Of a DNA stretch of 64,000 nt, positions 7,961 through 16,670 are shown piece after piece; positions within the stretch are counted from its first letter, which is position 1, and each line of letters starts with the position of its first letter. Location of the stretch: positions 124,001-188,000 of the forward strand of contig NZ_CP158281.1 of NCBI RefSeq assembly GCF_040256645.1, read 5' to 3'. The translations under genes were made by a program, and so were the position numbers. The notes beneath the pieces were generated by a model, which worked only from the letters and a program-made list of their open reading frames with translations, made no database searches and was not told the DNA's origin. The DNA comes from Brevibacterium sp. CBA3109 (GTDB lineage: Bacteria > Actinomycetota > Actinomycetes > Actinomycetales > Brevibacteriaceae).

Positions 7961-8719
7961 TCAGCGGGCACCGCCGCGCAGATATCGCGAGCACAATCCC
8001 GCGTGCTCACGCAGTGCGGTGTCGAATGTCTTCGCGCGTCCCGTCGCCTTGCTCGAAGGAGTGCTGATCGCGATGGCTCCGATCTGCATGCCTGTGCCGT
8101 TGTGGACGGGCACCGCGGCGCAGGTCTGGCGCGGCAGGAACTCGTCGTGTTCCCAGGCGATGCCGCGTGTGGCCACCTCGTTGAGATGGGTGTCGAGCAG
8201 GTCCCTGCGTACGATCGTGTGCGGCGTGAGCACGGGCATCCCGCGAGCATCGAGATACGCGGTGCGCTGCGTCTCCGGCATGGCCGAGAGCAGGATCTTG
8301 CCGAAGGCGGTGGCATGTGCAGCCTCGTTGAAGCCGAAGCGAAGCGGGCGGAGGCGGGGATGCTTCTCGCAGTCGGAAGAGTAGGTCAGCAGGACGTCCG
8401 ACCCCCGGTAGATCGCAAAATAGGCAGCCGTGCCCAAGCTGCGATGCAGCTCATCGGTGATCTGACGAATGGGCTGAGGAGCTATGAGGCGCTGCTGGAA
8501 TGACAGTCCGAGTTCAAAGCACTTCGGTCCGAGTTCGAAGCTCTTGTCTTCCTTCAGGTAGACGAGGTAGCTGCAGTCTTCGAGTTCGTGGAGCAGGCGA
8601 TAGACGGTGGGCAGAGGGATCTCGAGACGGTCGGCCACGGCCTTCGCTGAGACACTGCCCGAGGAGGACACCGCCTCGAGCACGGAGAAGACTCGGTTGA
8701 TGACGGTGCTGTTCGACAT
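7961..8719 (-). CDS. IclR-family transcriptional regulator of the dehydrogenase cluster
   Basis: The 252-residue protein has an N-terminal winged helix-turn-helix (NRVFSVLEAVSSSGSVSAKA, VADRLEIPLPTVYRLLHEL) and a full effector domain. That domain contains HATAFGKILLSAMPE near residue 130 and the late block TCAAVPVHNGTGMQIGAIAI. I chose the ATG at 8719 because GGGAG lies just upstream and the helix-turn-helix begins at once. Longer starts at 8731 or 8779 add a non-family tail. It is transcribed divergently from the GMC operon and away from the SDR/ABM pair, and probably controls both. Confidence 0.88.
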   Translation of the reverse strand: MSNSTVINRVFSVLEAVSSSGSVSAKAVADRLEIPLPTVYRLLHELEDCSYLVYLKEDKSFELGPKCFELGLSFQQRLIAPQPIRQITDELHRSLGTAAYFAIYRGSDVLLTYSSDCEKHPRLRPLRFGFNEAAHATAFGKILLSAMPETQRTAYLDARGMPVLTPHTIVRRDLLDTHLNEVATRGIAWEHDEFLPRQTCAAVPVHNGTGMQIGAIAISTPSSKATGRAKTFDTALREHAGLCSRYLRGGAR

Positions 8720-8745
8720 TCGTGCTCCCATGTTTATCGTCTCGT

Positions 8746-8755
8746 GAGAATAAGG
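8746..8755 (+). promoter_or_regulatory. Candidate IclR site in the divergent promoter region
   Basis: GAGAATAAGG sits 27 bases upstream of the IclR start and about 100 bases upstream of the GMC small subunit start. It is flanked by TATC and GATA in inverted orientation. It matches the site at 7900 in nine of ten positions. I read it as a possible autoregulatory operator, unproven. Confidence 0.35.
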
Positions 8756-8856
8756 ATAGTGCCCGGTGGTCCAGATCACATAGGTTGCTTATGACCGGTT
8801 CGGCAATGGTGCCCGGAACCCCCGGGGCATCAGCAGAGGAGCAAAGGAGCACCCAC

Positions 8857-9432
8857 ATGGCATTCCCCGCCAAATTTCCGTCGCTGAACGCGATGGAGAT
8901 GACCGATGAGGCCCGACAGACTCTTGTCAGAGTGCTGCGCGTGGCATTTCCACACGAGAATTTTCCCGATGGCCCGTACGAACGCACTGCCGACAAGATC
9001 CTTGTCGAAGCCGACGCCGAGACCTGGTTTCGAGTCGCACTCATCCAAGGACTGCAGTCACTTGACCAGCTCTCCGACAAGAGCTTCTGCTCACTGGATG
9101 ACGATGAAGCACTGCGGGTGCTGCGCCGCGTCGAAGGCACGGAGTTCTTCGGATTCGTCCGCCGCACCGCAGCGCTTGGTCTCTACGACGATGAAGAGGT
9201 GTGGGAGATCCTGGGCTACCAAGGACCGTCGTTCGACCAGGGCGGCTACGTCAATCGAGGCTTCAATGATCTCGACTGGTTGCCCGAACCGCGCATCCTC
9301 TATCCGGAGGGAGAAGAGCTGCCGGAGCTGGGTCCCGGCGCTCACGTGGGACCGCAGATCGTCAATGCGGCCGACACATCGACGAATCAGCCCAGCGCTG
9401 AGCAGGCAGAAATGGGCGAGGTGGAGAAATGA
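8857..9432 (+). CDS. Gluconate 2-dehydrogenase subunit 3-like protein (GMC small subunit)
   Basis: The 191-residue product carries the subunit 3 pattern of membrane or periplasmic GMC dehydrogenases: a helical N-terminal half (ARQTLVRVLRVAFPHENF), then FFGFVRRTAALGLYDDEEVW and ILGYQGPSFDQGGYVNRGFN near residues 125-145. In gluconate 2-dehydrogenase such a subunit accompanies the flavoprotein and helps its export or assembly. I see no signal peptide here. The ATG at 8857 follows GCAAAGGAGC. Its stop overlaps the start of the GMC flavoprotein by four bases, which supports a two-subunit enzyme. The C-terminus is a short disordered acidic tail. Confidence 0.8.
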   Translation: MAFPAKFPSLNAMEMTDEARQTLVRVLRVAFPHENFPDGPYERTADKILVEADAETWFRVALIQGLQSLDQLSDKSFCSLDDDEALRVLRRVEGTEFFGFVRRTAALGLYDDEEVWEILGYQGPSFDQGGYVNRGFNDLDWLPEPRILYPEGEELPELGPGAHVGPQIVNAADTSTNQPSAEQAEMGEVEK

Positions 9433-11033
9433 TGGCAGCGAAACCAGCGTCCGGTGGCAGTGTCACCGGCTACAGCATCGACCAGAACGACGAGGCGGTC
9501 GTCATCATCGGGTCAGGCGCCGGAGGTGGCACACTCGCGTATGAGCTGACGGCCAAGGGAATCCCCGTCGTCGTCCTCGAAGCAGGTCCCCATCTGGGAC
9601 ATGACGATTACGTCAACAACGAATGGGAAGCGTTCAACCAGATGGCCTGGCTGGATCCGCGGACGACGACCGGATCGTGGCGAATCGCGCAGGACTTCCC
9701 CAACCTGCCGGCATGGATCGTCAAAGCCGTCGGAGGCACGACGACCCACTGGTCCGGAGCCACCCCGCGTTTCAAGAATCATGAGTTCCGTGCCCGCAGC
9801 GCCTACGGACGTATCGAGGGTGCGAACCTCCTCGACTGGCCGATCACCCTCGAAGAGATGGCTCCGTACTACGACCGGGCAGAGAAGTCGATGGGGTCGA
9901 CTCACGTCCACGGTCGACCACCGCTGCCGGCGAACAACAACTACAAGGTCTTCGCCAACGGTGCGAAAGAGGTCGGGTACCGCTACTACGCCACTGGCCC
10001 CTATGCCACCAATGCCGAGGAATACGACGGCCGTCCCGCTTCGATCCAGGATGGCTTCAACTTCCAGGGAGACAAGAACAAGTCGAAATGGTCGACCCTG
10101 GTCAGGGAGATCCCACGAGCAGCGGAGACGGGCCTGCTCGATCTCCGCCCCGATTCTCAGGCTGTCCAGATCACCCATGATTCAGAAGGAAAAGCCGACG
10201 CGGTCCTCTACCTCGACGGGGACGGCAATCTGCAGCGGCAGGCCGCCAAACTGGTGTGCGTGGCCGGCAACTCGATCGAAACGCCCAGGCTGCTGCTCCT
10301 CTCGGGCACGCCGAGCTTCCCCGACGGGCTCGCGAACTCCTCGGGCCAGGTGGGACGCAACTATATGCGCCACCTCACCGGGACAGTGTGGGGCCACTTC
10401 GACAAGCCCGTTCGCATGTACCGCGGCGAGACTATGGCAGGCGTCATCGCCGACGAGTCGATCCACGATCCCGACCGAGGATTCGCAGGCGGCTACTACA
10501 TGGAGACGATCTCACTGGGCCCGGCCTTCATGTCGGCATTCGTCGAACCCGGCGCCTGGGGCCCTGACTTCGCCGCACTCATGGACCGCTACCTCAACAC
10601 GGCGGGCATGTGGATCGTCGGAGAGGACCTGCCGCAGGAATCCAACCAGATCACACTGAACACCACGGTCAAGGACCAGCACGGTCTTCCTGTACCGAAC
10701 GTCCACTACGACGATCACGCGAATGACCTGGCGATGCGCGAACACGGCTACGCCGCAGGTGAGAGCGTCTATAAGGCGGTCGGTGCCCAGACCTCTCATC
10801 GGACACCGCCATATCCGTCGACGCACAATCTGGGCACTGCGAGAATGAGCGAACGGCCTGAGGACGGCGTGGTCGACAAATGGGGTCGCACCCATGATGT
10901 GAAGAACCTCTTCATCTCCGACGGCTCGGTCTTCACCTCAAGCGCGGCCGCCAATCCGACTCTGACCATCGTCGCACTGGCGATCCGGCAGGCGGAATAC
11001 ATCGCCGAACAGCTGCGCACTCAGCAGCTTTAG
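9429..11033 (+). CDS. GMC-family FAD-dependent dehydrogenase, gluconate 2-dehydrogenase-like large subunit
   Basis: The 534-residue flavoprotein begins with a dinucleotide-binding motif (VVIIGSGAGGGTLAYELTAK, about residues 20-39). GGTTTHWSGATPRF follows near residue 100, and the GMC C-terminal block contains THNLGTARMSE and SDGSVFTSSAAANPTLTIVA. The catalytic His/Asn region lies in the last 60 residues as usual. The enzyme should oxidise a primary or secondary alcohol of a sugar, polyol or sugar acid and pass electrons to a carrier. It is coupled to the subunit 3 gene by an ATGA overlap and is followed after 11 bases by the FAD/Fe-S dehydrogenase. Confidence 0.88.
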   Translation: MMAAKPASGGSVTGYSIDQNDEAVVIIGSGAGGGTLAYELTAKGIPVVVLEAGPHLGHDDYVNNEWEAFNQMAWLDPRTTTGSWRIAQDFPNLPAWIVKAVGGTTTHWSGATPRFKNHEFRARSAYGRIEGANLLDWPITLEEMAPYYDRAEKSMGSTHVHGRPPLPANNNYKVFANGAKEVGYRYYATGPYATNAEEYDGRPASIQDGFNFQGDKNKSKWSTLVREIPRAAETGLLDLRPDSQAVQITHDSEGKADAVLYLDGDGNLQRQAAKLVCVAGNSIETPRLLLLSGTPSFPDGLANSSGQVGRNYMRHLTGTVWGHFDKPVRMYRGETMAGVIADESIHDPDRGFAGGYYMETISLGPAFMSAFVEPGAWGPDFAALMDRYLNTAGMWIVGEDLPQESNQITLNTTVKDQHGLPVPNVHYDDHANDLAMREHGYAAGESVYKAVGAQTSHRTPPYPSTHNLGTARMSERPEDGVVDKWGRTHDVKNLFISDGSVFTSSAAANPTLTIVALAIRQAEYIAEQLRTQQL

Positions 11034-11044
11034 GAAGGAACCAC

Positions 11045-13930
11045 ATGTCCCTGCTTTCTCCCGCCGACACGGGACTCACCGACCATCTGCGGGCCGCAGT
11101 CGATGAGGTCGGCACCCGTGCCAGCGACCGGCTGGCCGCCGCACATGATGCGTCCCACTACCTGCTGACACCGCAGGCCGTGGTGAAACCGCACAACCGC
11201 GACGAGGTGGCGGCGCTGTTCGCAGCGTCACAGAAGTCCGGGGTGCCGATGACCTTCCGTTCCGGTGGGACCAGCCTGTCCGGGCAGTCCGTCTCGGATG
11301 GGGTGCTCGTCGACACGAGAAGGCATTTCAGGGATATCGAAGTCCTCGACGACGGTGCCCGGGTTCGCTGCGGCCCCGGGGCCGTGGTCAGGGCCGTGAA
11401 TGCGCGACTGCTGCGGCACGGGCGCAAACTCGGTCCCGATCCGGCCAGCGAGGTGGCCTGCACCATCGGCGGAGTCGTCGCCAATAACTCCTCGGGCATG
11501 GCCTGCGGGATCGAAGCGAACACCTACCGGACGCTCGACTCGGCCGTGCTCGTCCTGCCCAGTGGAACCGTTGTCGACACCTCGGCGGCAGACGCTGACG
11601 AGCAGCTGCGGATACGAGAGCCAGCTATCCATGCGGGTCTGCTCGAACTTCGAGACCGTATCCGGACCGATGCCGAGGCGGTCGAGACGATCACCCGGCT
11701 CCACTCCATCAAGAACACCATGGGCTACGGCCTCAACTCGTTCCTCGACCACGATGAACCGGTGCGCATCCTCGAGCATCTGGTCATCGGCAGCGAGGGG
11801 ACTCTCGCCTTCGTCGCGGAGGCGACCTTCCGCACGGTCCCGCTGCTGGCACACGCCTCTACCGGACTGCTCGTCTTCGACGATCTGCCCGCGGCCACCT
11901 CGGCGCTCCCGGAGATCATCGCCACCGGTGCTGCCACCGTCGAACTCCTCGACGCCACGAGCCTGCGGGTCGCCCAACGCGACGAGAAGTGCCCGGAGGA
12001 GATCCGGGATCTCGACGTGGACGCCCACTGCGCCCTGCTCGTCGAATTCCAGGAGGAGACGGAAGAAGGCCTCGACCAGGTCGTGTCCGAGGCGCTCCCG
12101 ATCCTCGAAGCATTCTCATTGAGCCGACCAGCCGAGCTGACGGTCGACCCGCGACGGCGATCGGCGCTGTGGCACACCCGCAAGGGCCTGTTCACAGCCG
12201 TCGCCGGCAACCGTCCCTCGGGGACAGCCGCACTGCTCGAGGACATCGCCGTCCCGGTCGACCGCCTCGGCGAGACCTGCACTGCTCTGAGCGAGCTGTT
12301 CGACCAATACGACTACTCCGATGCCGTGATCTTCGGGCATGCGAAGGACGGCAACATCCACTTCATGATCACCGAGGAATTCGGGAGTGGAACCGACGGC
12401 GAGGACTTCGACCTCGACCGGTACGAAGCATTCACCGAGAAGATGGTCGACCTCGTCCTCTCCCGTGGGGGAACGCTCAAGGCCGAGCACGGCACCGGGC
12501 GGATCATGGCCCCATTCGTCAGGCGTCAGGTCGGTGACGATCTCTACGCCGTGATGCTGCGGGTCAAGGAACTCCTCGACCCGCAGTCCCTGCTCAACCC
12601 AGGCGTCCTGCTCAGCGATGATCCGAAGGCCCATCTGCGCAATCTCAAGACAACACCGACCACCGAGGCGGAGGTCGACCGCTGTGTCGAATGCGGATAC
12701 TGCGAACCGGTATGTCCGAGCCGCGACCTCACCCTGACTCCGCGAGAACGCATCGTTCTGCGACGCGAGATCGCCCGTGCCGAGGCGGCAGGGGATGAGG
12801 AGCTGACCCGGACCCTGCGCAGCGAGTACGACTACGACGGCATCGACACCTGCGCCGTCGACGGCATGTGCCAGACGGCGTGCCCGGTCTTCATCAACAC
12901 CGGGGACCTAGTGCGCAGGCTGCGTCAGGAGAACACGAACAAGATCGAAGAGACTGGCTGGAACACTGCAGCCAAAGCATGGGGGCTGGTCAGCTCGGTC
13001 GGGGGAGTGGCATTGAGCTCGGCGAAGGTGATGCCCACGCAGCTGCCAGCAGCGGCCACAGCCATCGGTCGCAAGATCCTGGGTGATGACACAGTGCCCG
13101 GCTACTCCGACGATCTTCCAGTCGGGGGTTCCAGGCGCGTGGCTGTCTCGGCGCAGAATCCTGACGTCGTATGGTTCTCCAGCTGCACAAACACGATGTT
13201 CGGACTAGAAGATGGTGGAAGTGGTGACGGGGTTGCCGGTGCCTTCCGCCGCCTGTGCGAACGAGCCGGGGTCTCTCTGCGCACGCCGCGCGGCATTCCC
13301 TCTCTGTGCTGCGGCACCCCGTGGAAGTCGAAGGGGATGGCCGAGGGATATGCCACGATGCGCAAGTACGTGCGCATAGAGTTGTGGGCGGCCACCGACG
13401 GCGGACGAATCCCCGTCGTCTGCGATGCGTCCTCCTGCACAGAGGGACTGCGAGTGCTCCTCGGCGACGCGACGGACAGGGGCGACGCGACCGACAAGGA
13501 CGCAGCGGAGGAATTCGAGATCATCGACGCCGTGGCCTTCGCCACGCAGGCGCTGCTCCCTGCACTGCAGGATCGGGGAGCGCTCTCGACCGAGCATCGT
13601 CTGCCGTCGATCACCCTCCACCCGACATGCTCGTCGACCCAACTGGGGCTCAACGAGGACCTGAGTGCGCTCGCCGGATCCATCGCCGAGGAGGCCAACG
13701 TGCCAGATTCCTGGGGCTGCTGTGCCTTCGCCGGGGACCGGGGCATGCTCCATCCCGAACTCACCGCCTCGGCGACGAAGGACGAGGCCGCCGAAGTTGA
13801 GTCAATCGGCGCAGCGATCCACGCGTCGACGAACAGGACGTGTGAGATCGGGATGACCCGGGCAACTGGAAAGCACTATCGCCACATCCTCGAAGCCCTC
13901 GACGAGCTCGTGGGCCAGGCGAGAATCTGA
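11045..13930 (+). CDS. FAD/4Fe-4S 2-hydroxyacid dehydrogenase (D-lactate/D-2-hydroxyglutarate dehydrogenase type)
   Basis: This 961-residue fusion has three parts. First, an FAD-binding PCMH domain (TFRSGGTSLSGQSVSDGVLV near residues 75-94, GGVVANNSSGMACG near 145) and the FAD-linked oxidase C-terminal domain (VIFGHAKDGNIHFM, GTLKAEHGTGRIMAPF). Second, a ferredoxin-like segment with CVECGYCEPVC (C547, C550, C553, C557) and CAVDGMCQTAC (C603, C609, C613). Third, a CCG-type domain with SLCCGTPWKSKG and WGCCAFAGDRG. This layout is that of large membrane-associated D-lactate or D-2-hydroxyglutarate dehydrogenases feeding the quinone pool. A GGAAGGAACC site precedes the start. In this cluster it probably oxidises a 2-hydroxyacid formed from the GMC product. 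Confidence 0.88.
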   Translation: MSLLSPADTGLTDHLRAAVDEVGTRASDRLAAAHDASHYLLTPQAVVKPHNRDEVAALFAASQKSGVPMTFRSGGTSLSGQSVSDGVLVDTRRHFRDIEVLDDGARVRCGPGAVVRAVNARLLRHGRKLGPDPASEVACTIGGVVANNSSGMACGIEANTYRTLDSAVLVLPSGTVVDTSAADADEQLRIREPAIHAGLLELRDRIRTDAEAVETITRLHSIKNTMGYGLNSFLDHDEPVRILEHLVIGSEGTLAFVAEATFRTVPLLAHASTGLLVFDDLPAATSALPEIIATGAATVELLDATSLRVAQRDEKCPEEIRDLDVDAHCALLVEFQEETEEGLDQVVSEALPILEAFSLSRPAELTVDPRRRSALWHTRKGLFTAVAGNRPSGTAALLEDIAVPVDRLGETCTALSELFDQYDYSDAVIFGHAKDGNIHFMITEEFGSGTDGEDFDLDRYEAFTEKMVDLVLSRGGTLKAEHGTGRIMAPFVRRQVGDDLYAVMLRVKELLDPQSLLNPGVLLSDDPKAHLRNLKTTPTTEAEVDRCVECGYCEPVCPSRDLTLTPRERIVLRREIARAEAAGDEELTRTLRSEYDYDGIDTCAVDGMCQTACPVFINTGDLVRRLRQENTNKIEETGWNTAAKAWGLVSSVGGVALSSAKVMPTQLPAAATAIGRKILGDDTVPGYSDDLPVGGSRRVAVSAQNPDVVWFSSCTNTMFGLEDGGSGDGVAGAFRRLCERAGVSLRTPRGIPSLCCGTPWKSKGMAEGYATMRKYVRIELWAATDGGRIPVVCDASSCTEGLRVLLGDATDRGDATDKDAAEEFEIIDAVAFATQALLPALQDRGALSTEHRLPSITLHPTCSSTQLGLNEDLSALAGSIAEEANVPDSWGCCAFAGDRGMLHPELTASATKDEAAEVESIGAAIHASTNRTCEIGMTRATGKHYRHILEALDELVGQARI

Positions 13931-13999
13931 TGTGGCCCGGACTGATCCGGATGCCGGGCATCCCTGGCATCAGTGAGCCGCGTGTGATTCGATGCACAT

Positions 14000-14758
14000 A
14001 TGACTGAAGCACTGGAAACGCACCGCGCTCGCCTCGCCGCCGGAGAGATCTACAACGGGCTGTGGATGATGTCGACGAGCCAGGAGCTCGCGAAGATCGG
14101 ATCGGCCGCCGGCTACGACTACGTGTGCCTGGACATGCAACACGGCTTTACCCGCCCGACTGACGTTCTGCGCCTGACCGATGCCATCCGGGCCAGCGGA
14201 TCCGCCCTGGTCACGGCTCGAGTCTCTGCGAACCGCTTCACCGAAATCGGCATGCTCGCCGACGCCGGCGTCGAAGCCGTCATCGTGCCGCTCGTTTCCA
14301 CGGTCGCCGAGGCCGAAGCTGCCGTTTCCGCCCTCGACTACCCGAGCCGCGGCGGCGACCGCTCCTGGGGTCCGACCGCCGAGCTCATGCACAACGCGGT
14401 CCAGGACACCCGTGACGAGCGCCCTCTGCTCTTCGTGATGATCGAGAACAAGGAAGGCCTGGCGAACGTCGAGAAGATCTGCGAAGTTCACGGAATCGAC
14501 GGCGTTTATGTCGGTCCTGCTGATCTCGCATTCGCTGTCGATGCATTGCCTGGTCAGCCCAATGACGCCCACGCCGAGGCCGTCGCCCGGATCCGCACGG
14601 CAGCTGACGCAGCCGGCGTCATCCCTGGCATCCACTGCGGTAATGGTGCGGAAGCCAAGACCCGCAAGGAACAAGGGTTCCGGTTCATCACCTCGGCGGG
14701 GGATATCGGCGCTGCAGGACGTGCTTTCCGAGAGGATTTGGCGGCGGCCCGGGGCTAG
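14000..14758 (+). CDS. HpcH/HpaI-family aldolase (2-keto-3-deoxy acid or citramalyl-type)
   Basis: The 252-residue protein shows the HpaI pattern: YDYVCLDMQHGFTRPTDVLR at about residues 37-56 with the metal/substrate segment, GVEAVIVPLVSTVAEAEAAV near 93 and GVYVGPADLAFAVD near 170. The family cleaves 2-keto-3-deoxy sugar acids or 4-hydroxy-2-oxo acids to pyruvate plus an aldehyde using a divalent metal. No strong ribosome-binding site precedes the ATG, but no better start exists. It ends base to base with the convergent alcohol dehydrogenase at 14759. It is the last gene of the IclR/GMC catabolic unit, separated from the dehydrogenase by 69 bases that include a hairpin-prone stretch. Confidence 0.85.
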   Translation: MTEALETHRARLAAGEIYNGLWMMSTSQELAKIGSAAGYDYVCLDMQHGFTRPTDVLRLTDAIRASGSALVTARVSANRFTEIGMLADAGVEAVIVPLVSTVAEAEAAVSALDYPSRGGDRSWGPTAELMHNAVQDTRDERPLLFVMIENKEGLANVEKICEVHGIDGVYVGPADLAFAVDALPGQPNDAHAEAVARIRTAADAAGVIPGIHCGNGAEAKTRKEQGFRFITSAGDIGAAGRAFREDLAAARG

Positions 14759-15877
14759 TCACCTCTCGATATTCACCACGGTCCGCAGCCCCGGACTCGG
14801 CTCTGCGAATTCCTGCGCCAGGTCAGACAGTCCGATCGGGCCGCCGAGGATGTTTTCCCACGGCATGTTTCCGCCGTCAGCGGCCAGGAAGTCGACGGCC
14901 TCCTGCAGGTGGTGGGGTTCGAAGTTGTGCACACCGGTGATGGTGCGCCAGCCGCGCACGATCTGCTCGGGGTTGATGGCGACATCAGGTCCCGGGCTGA
15001 CGCTGCCGGCCAGCACGGTGGTGCCGCCGGTGCCTACGCTGGCCAGGCAGGTCTGTACGCCGGAGGTAGTGCCGGAGAGCTCGAGAGCAACATCGACATC
15101 CGCAGGCATCTCGTCCTCCACGATCGTGCTCGCTCCGGCGAAGAGAGCAAGGTCCTGGCGCCGTGGCGTCGGATCGAAGGCGAGCACCTCGGCGGCTCCG
15201 CGGGACTGGGCTGCAGCCACCGCGGTGAGCCCCAGCATGCCGAGTCCATTAACGAAGACTCGACGACCCCGCAAGTCACCCGCGGCCTCCAGCATCGCCA
15301 TGACGGTCGCGACGGCACACCCTGCCGTCGCGGCCACGGCGTCGGGCACCGAATCCGGCACCGGGACGATTGCCACGCCGGCCAGCAGGTGGATGTGTGA
15401 GGCGTAAGTACCGGACAAGGCCCAGCCGCTGTCGGCGGATTCGTGACCGACCTTGGCCACCGACTGACATTTCGCGCTGAGTCCACGCCCGCAGTTCTTA
15501 CACTCCCCGCACACCGAGGTGACCGAGAAGACCACGCGCTGGCCGAGCGGGATCCCACCCCGTGAATCCTCGACCACGCCGACACCCTCGTGGCCGAGCA
15601 CCGAGGGGCATGCTCCGGGGCGACGCCCGCGCACGGTGTGCCTGTCCGAGCCGCAGACGGTAGCGGTGGTCAACCGGATGAGGCTCTCACCCTCGACCAG
15701 TTCCGGGAGGGCGAAGGACTGAGTCTCGAACTGATCCCCACCGAGCCAGACGACGGCCTGGGCCGTGTCCGCGGGGCGCTCAGCATCCGCCGAGACTCTC
15801 GTGTCCGCCGAGGTATCGGCCGGGGGAGCCTCATCCTGGGACTGTGGCTGAACCCGCGTCTGAACCTGCGCCGTCAC
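14759..15877 (-). CDS. Zinc-type alcohol dehydrogenase of the phosphonate locus (HpnZ-like)
   Basis: The 372-residue MDR protein has a 35-residue disordered acidic N-terminus. The catalytic-zinc half follows (TVCGSDRHTVRG, then VLGHEGVGVVE), with the structural-zinc lobe CGECKNCGRGLSAKC and a Rossmann domain with NGLGMLGLTAVAAAQ. The closest described group is the phosphonate-catabolism-associated alcohol dehydrogenase HpnZ, proposed to act beside HpnW and PhnX-like enzymes. Its reaction is not established. The start is a GTG overlapping the stop of the PhnX-like gene (GTGA). A longer open frame to 16357 runs antisense-like through that gene and I reject it. Confidence 0.82.
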   Translation of the reverse strand: MTAQVQTRVQPQSQDEAPPADTSADTRVSADAERPADTAQAVVWLGGDQFETQSFALPELVEGESLIRLTTATVCGSDRHTVRGRRPGACPSVLGHEGVGVVEDSRGGIPLGQRVVFSVTSVCGECKNCGRGLSAKCQSVAKVGHESADSGWALSGTYASHIHLLAGVAIVPVPDSVPDAVAATAGCAVATVMAMLEAAGDLRGRRVFVNGLGMLGLTAVAAAQSRGAAEVLAFDPTPRRQDLALFAGASTIVEDEMPADVDVALELSGTTSGVQTCLASVGTGGTTVLAGSVSPGPDVAINPEQIVRGWRTITGVHNFEPHHLQEAVDFLAADGGNMPWENILGGPIGLSDLAQEFAEPSPGLRTVVNIER

Positions 15878-16575
15878 TGCTTCACCTGAACTGAGGCTGC
15901 AGTTGGCAGGTCGGTCAGAGCATCGGGAAGCCCAGCAGCGGAATCGAGCACGAGGTGGGCACCTTCGGTTTCGAAGTCCTTCCGGCTCAGGTGGCCGGTG
16001 AGCACACCCACCGAGGTGACACCGGCGCGCAGGGCCGACTGCACATCCGCCGAGGTGTCGCCGACGCTGACGACCGCGGCCCTGTCCTCGACACCGAGTT
16101 CGGCCATGACCGTCTGGATCATGTCGGGTGCGGGCCGACCTGCCGCGACCTCGTCGCCGCACGAGGAAGCGTCGAAGGTCTCGCCCTGTTCCCATCCCAT
16201 GGACGCGAAGATGAGATCGGCGATCTCCCGAGCGAACCCAGTCGTCAGGGCCACCTTGATGCCCTGTTCGCGCAGGGTCGTCAGTGCTTCTTCGACCCCG
16301 GGCAGCGGTTTCGGCGCATTGTCGGTATAGGTGCGGCGCAGCTCCTGTCGGAACCATTCCCAGGTCTTCTCATGGAGCTTAGCGTCAACGTCGACCCCGC
16401 CGAGGCGGAGCAGATTTTCGATCGCCCACTTCTTTTCCGTGCCCATCCACTTCTGGAACACCTGGTCCGTGTAATTCGCACCTTCGCGTTCCGTGGCTTC
16501 GCGCAGAACACGGTAGACCTCGTCTCGGTCGTCGATGGTGGTGCCGGCCATGTCGAAGATGGCGAGTTCAATCAT
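15874..16575 (-). CDS. PhnX-like HAD hydrolase (phosphonatase-like)
   Basis: The 233-residue protein begins MIELAIFDMAGTTIDDRDEV. The DxAGT form of HAD motif I (nucleophile Asp8) is the hallmark of phosphonoacetaldehyde hydrolase and its sister group. In the cap domain, WMGTEKKWAIENLL puts a lysine (Lys48) where PhnX has its Schiff-base lysine. The late motif CGDEVAAGRPAPDM has Arg in place of the usual HAD lysine, also a PhnX-type feature. It should split a C-P bond in an aldehyde such as phosphonoacetaldehyde, or a close analogue. The ATG at 16575 follows AGAAGGAG. The open frame extends upstream to 16695 but without family sequence. It lies 95 bases after phnE. Confidence 0.85.
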   Translation of the reverse strand: MIELAIFDMAGTTIDDRDEVYRVLREATEREGANYTDQVFQKWMGTEKKWAIENLLRLGGVDVDAKLHEKTWEWFRQELRRTYTDNAPKPLPGVEEALTTLREQGIKVALTTGFAREIADLIFASMGWEQGETFDASSCGDEVAAGRPAPDMIQTVMAELGVEDRAAVVSVGDTSADVQSALRAGVTSVGVLTGHLSRKDFETEGAHLVLDSAAGLPDALTDLPTAASVQVKQ

Positions 16576-16670
16576 GGTGTTTCTCCTTCTATCTGGAACA
16601 GGGTGTGAGGGATCGGAACGTGTGGAACGAGGTGTGTGAAAACTGTTGGACTTCAGCACAGGGGTGGGCG

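Noticed and set aside
13927..13980. Hairpin-prone stretch between the Dld-type gene and the aldolase as a terminator
   Set aside because: The pairing is imperfect with a very tight central palindrome, and the genes look functionally linked; evidence is too weak for a call.
15878..16357. Upstream extension of the HpnZ-like gene to 532 residues
   Set aside because: The extra part is a shadow frame of the PhnX-like gene; the GTG overlapping the PhnX-like stop gives the normal family length.
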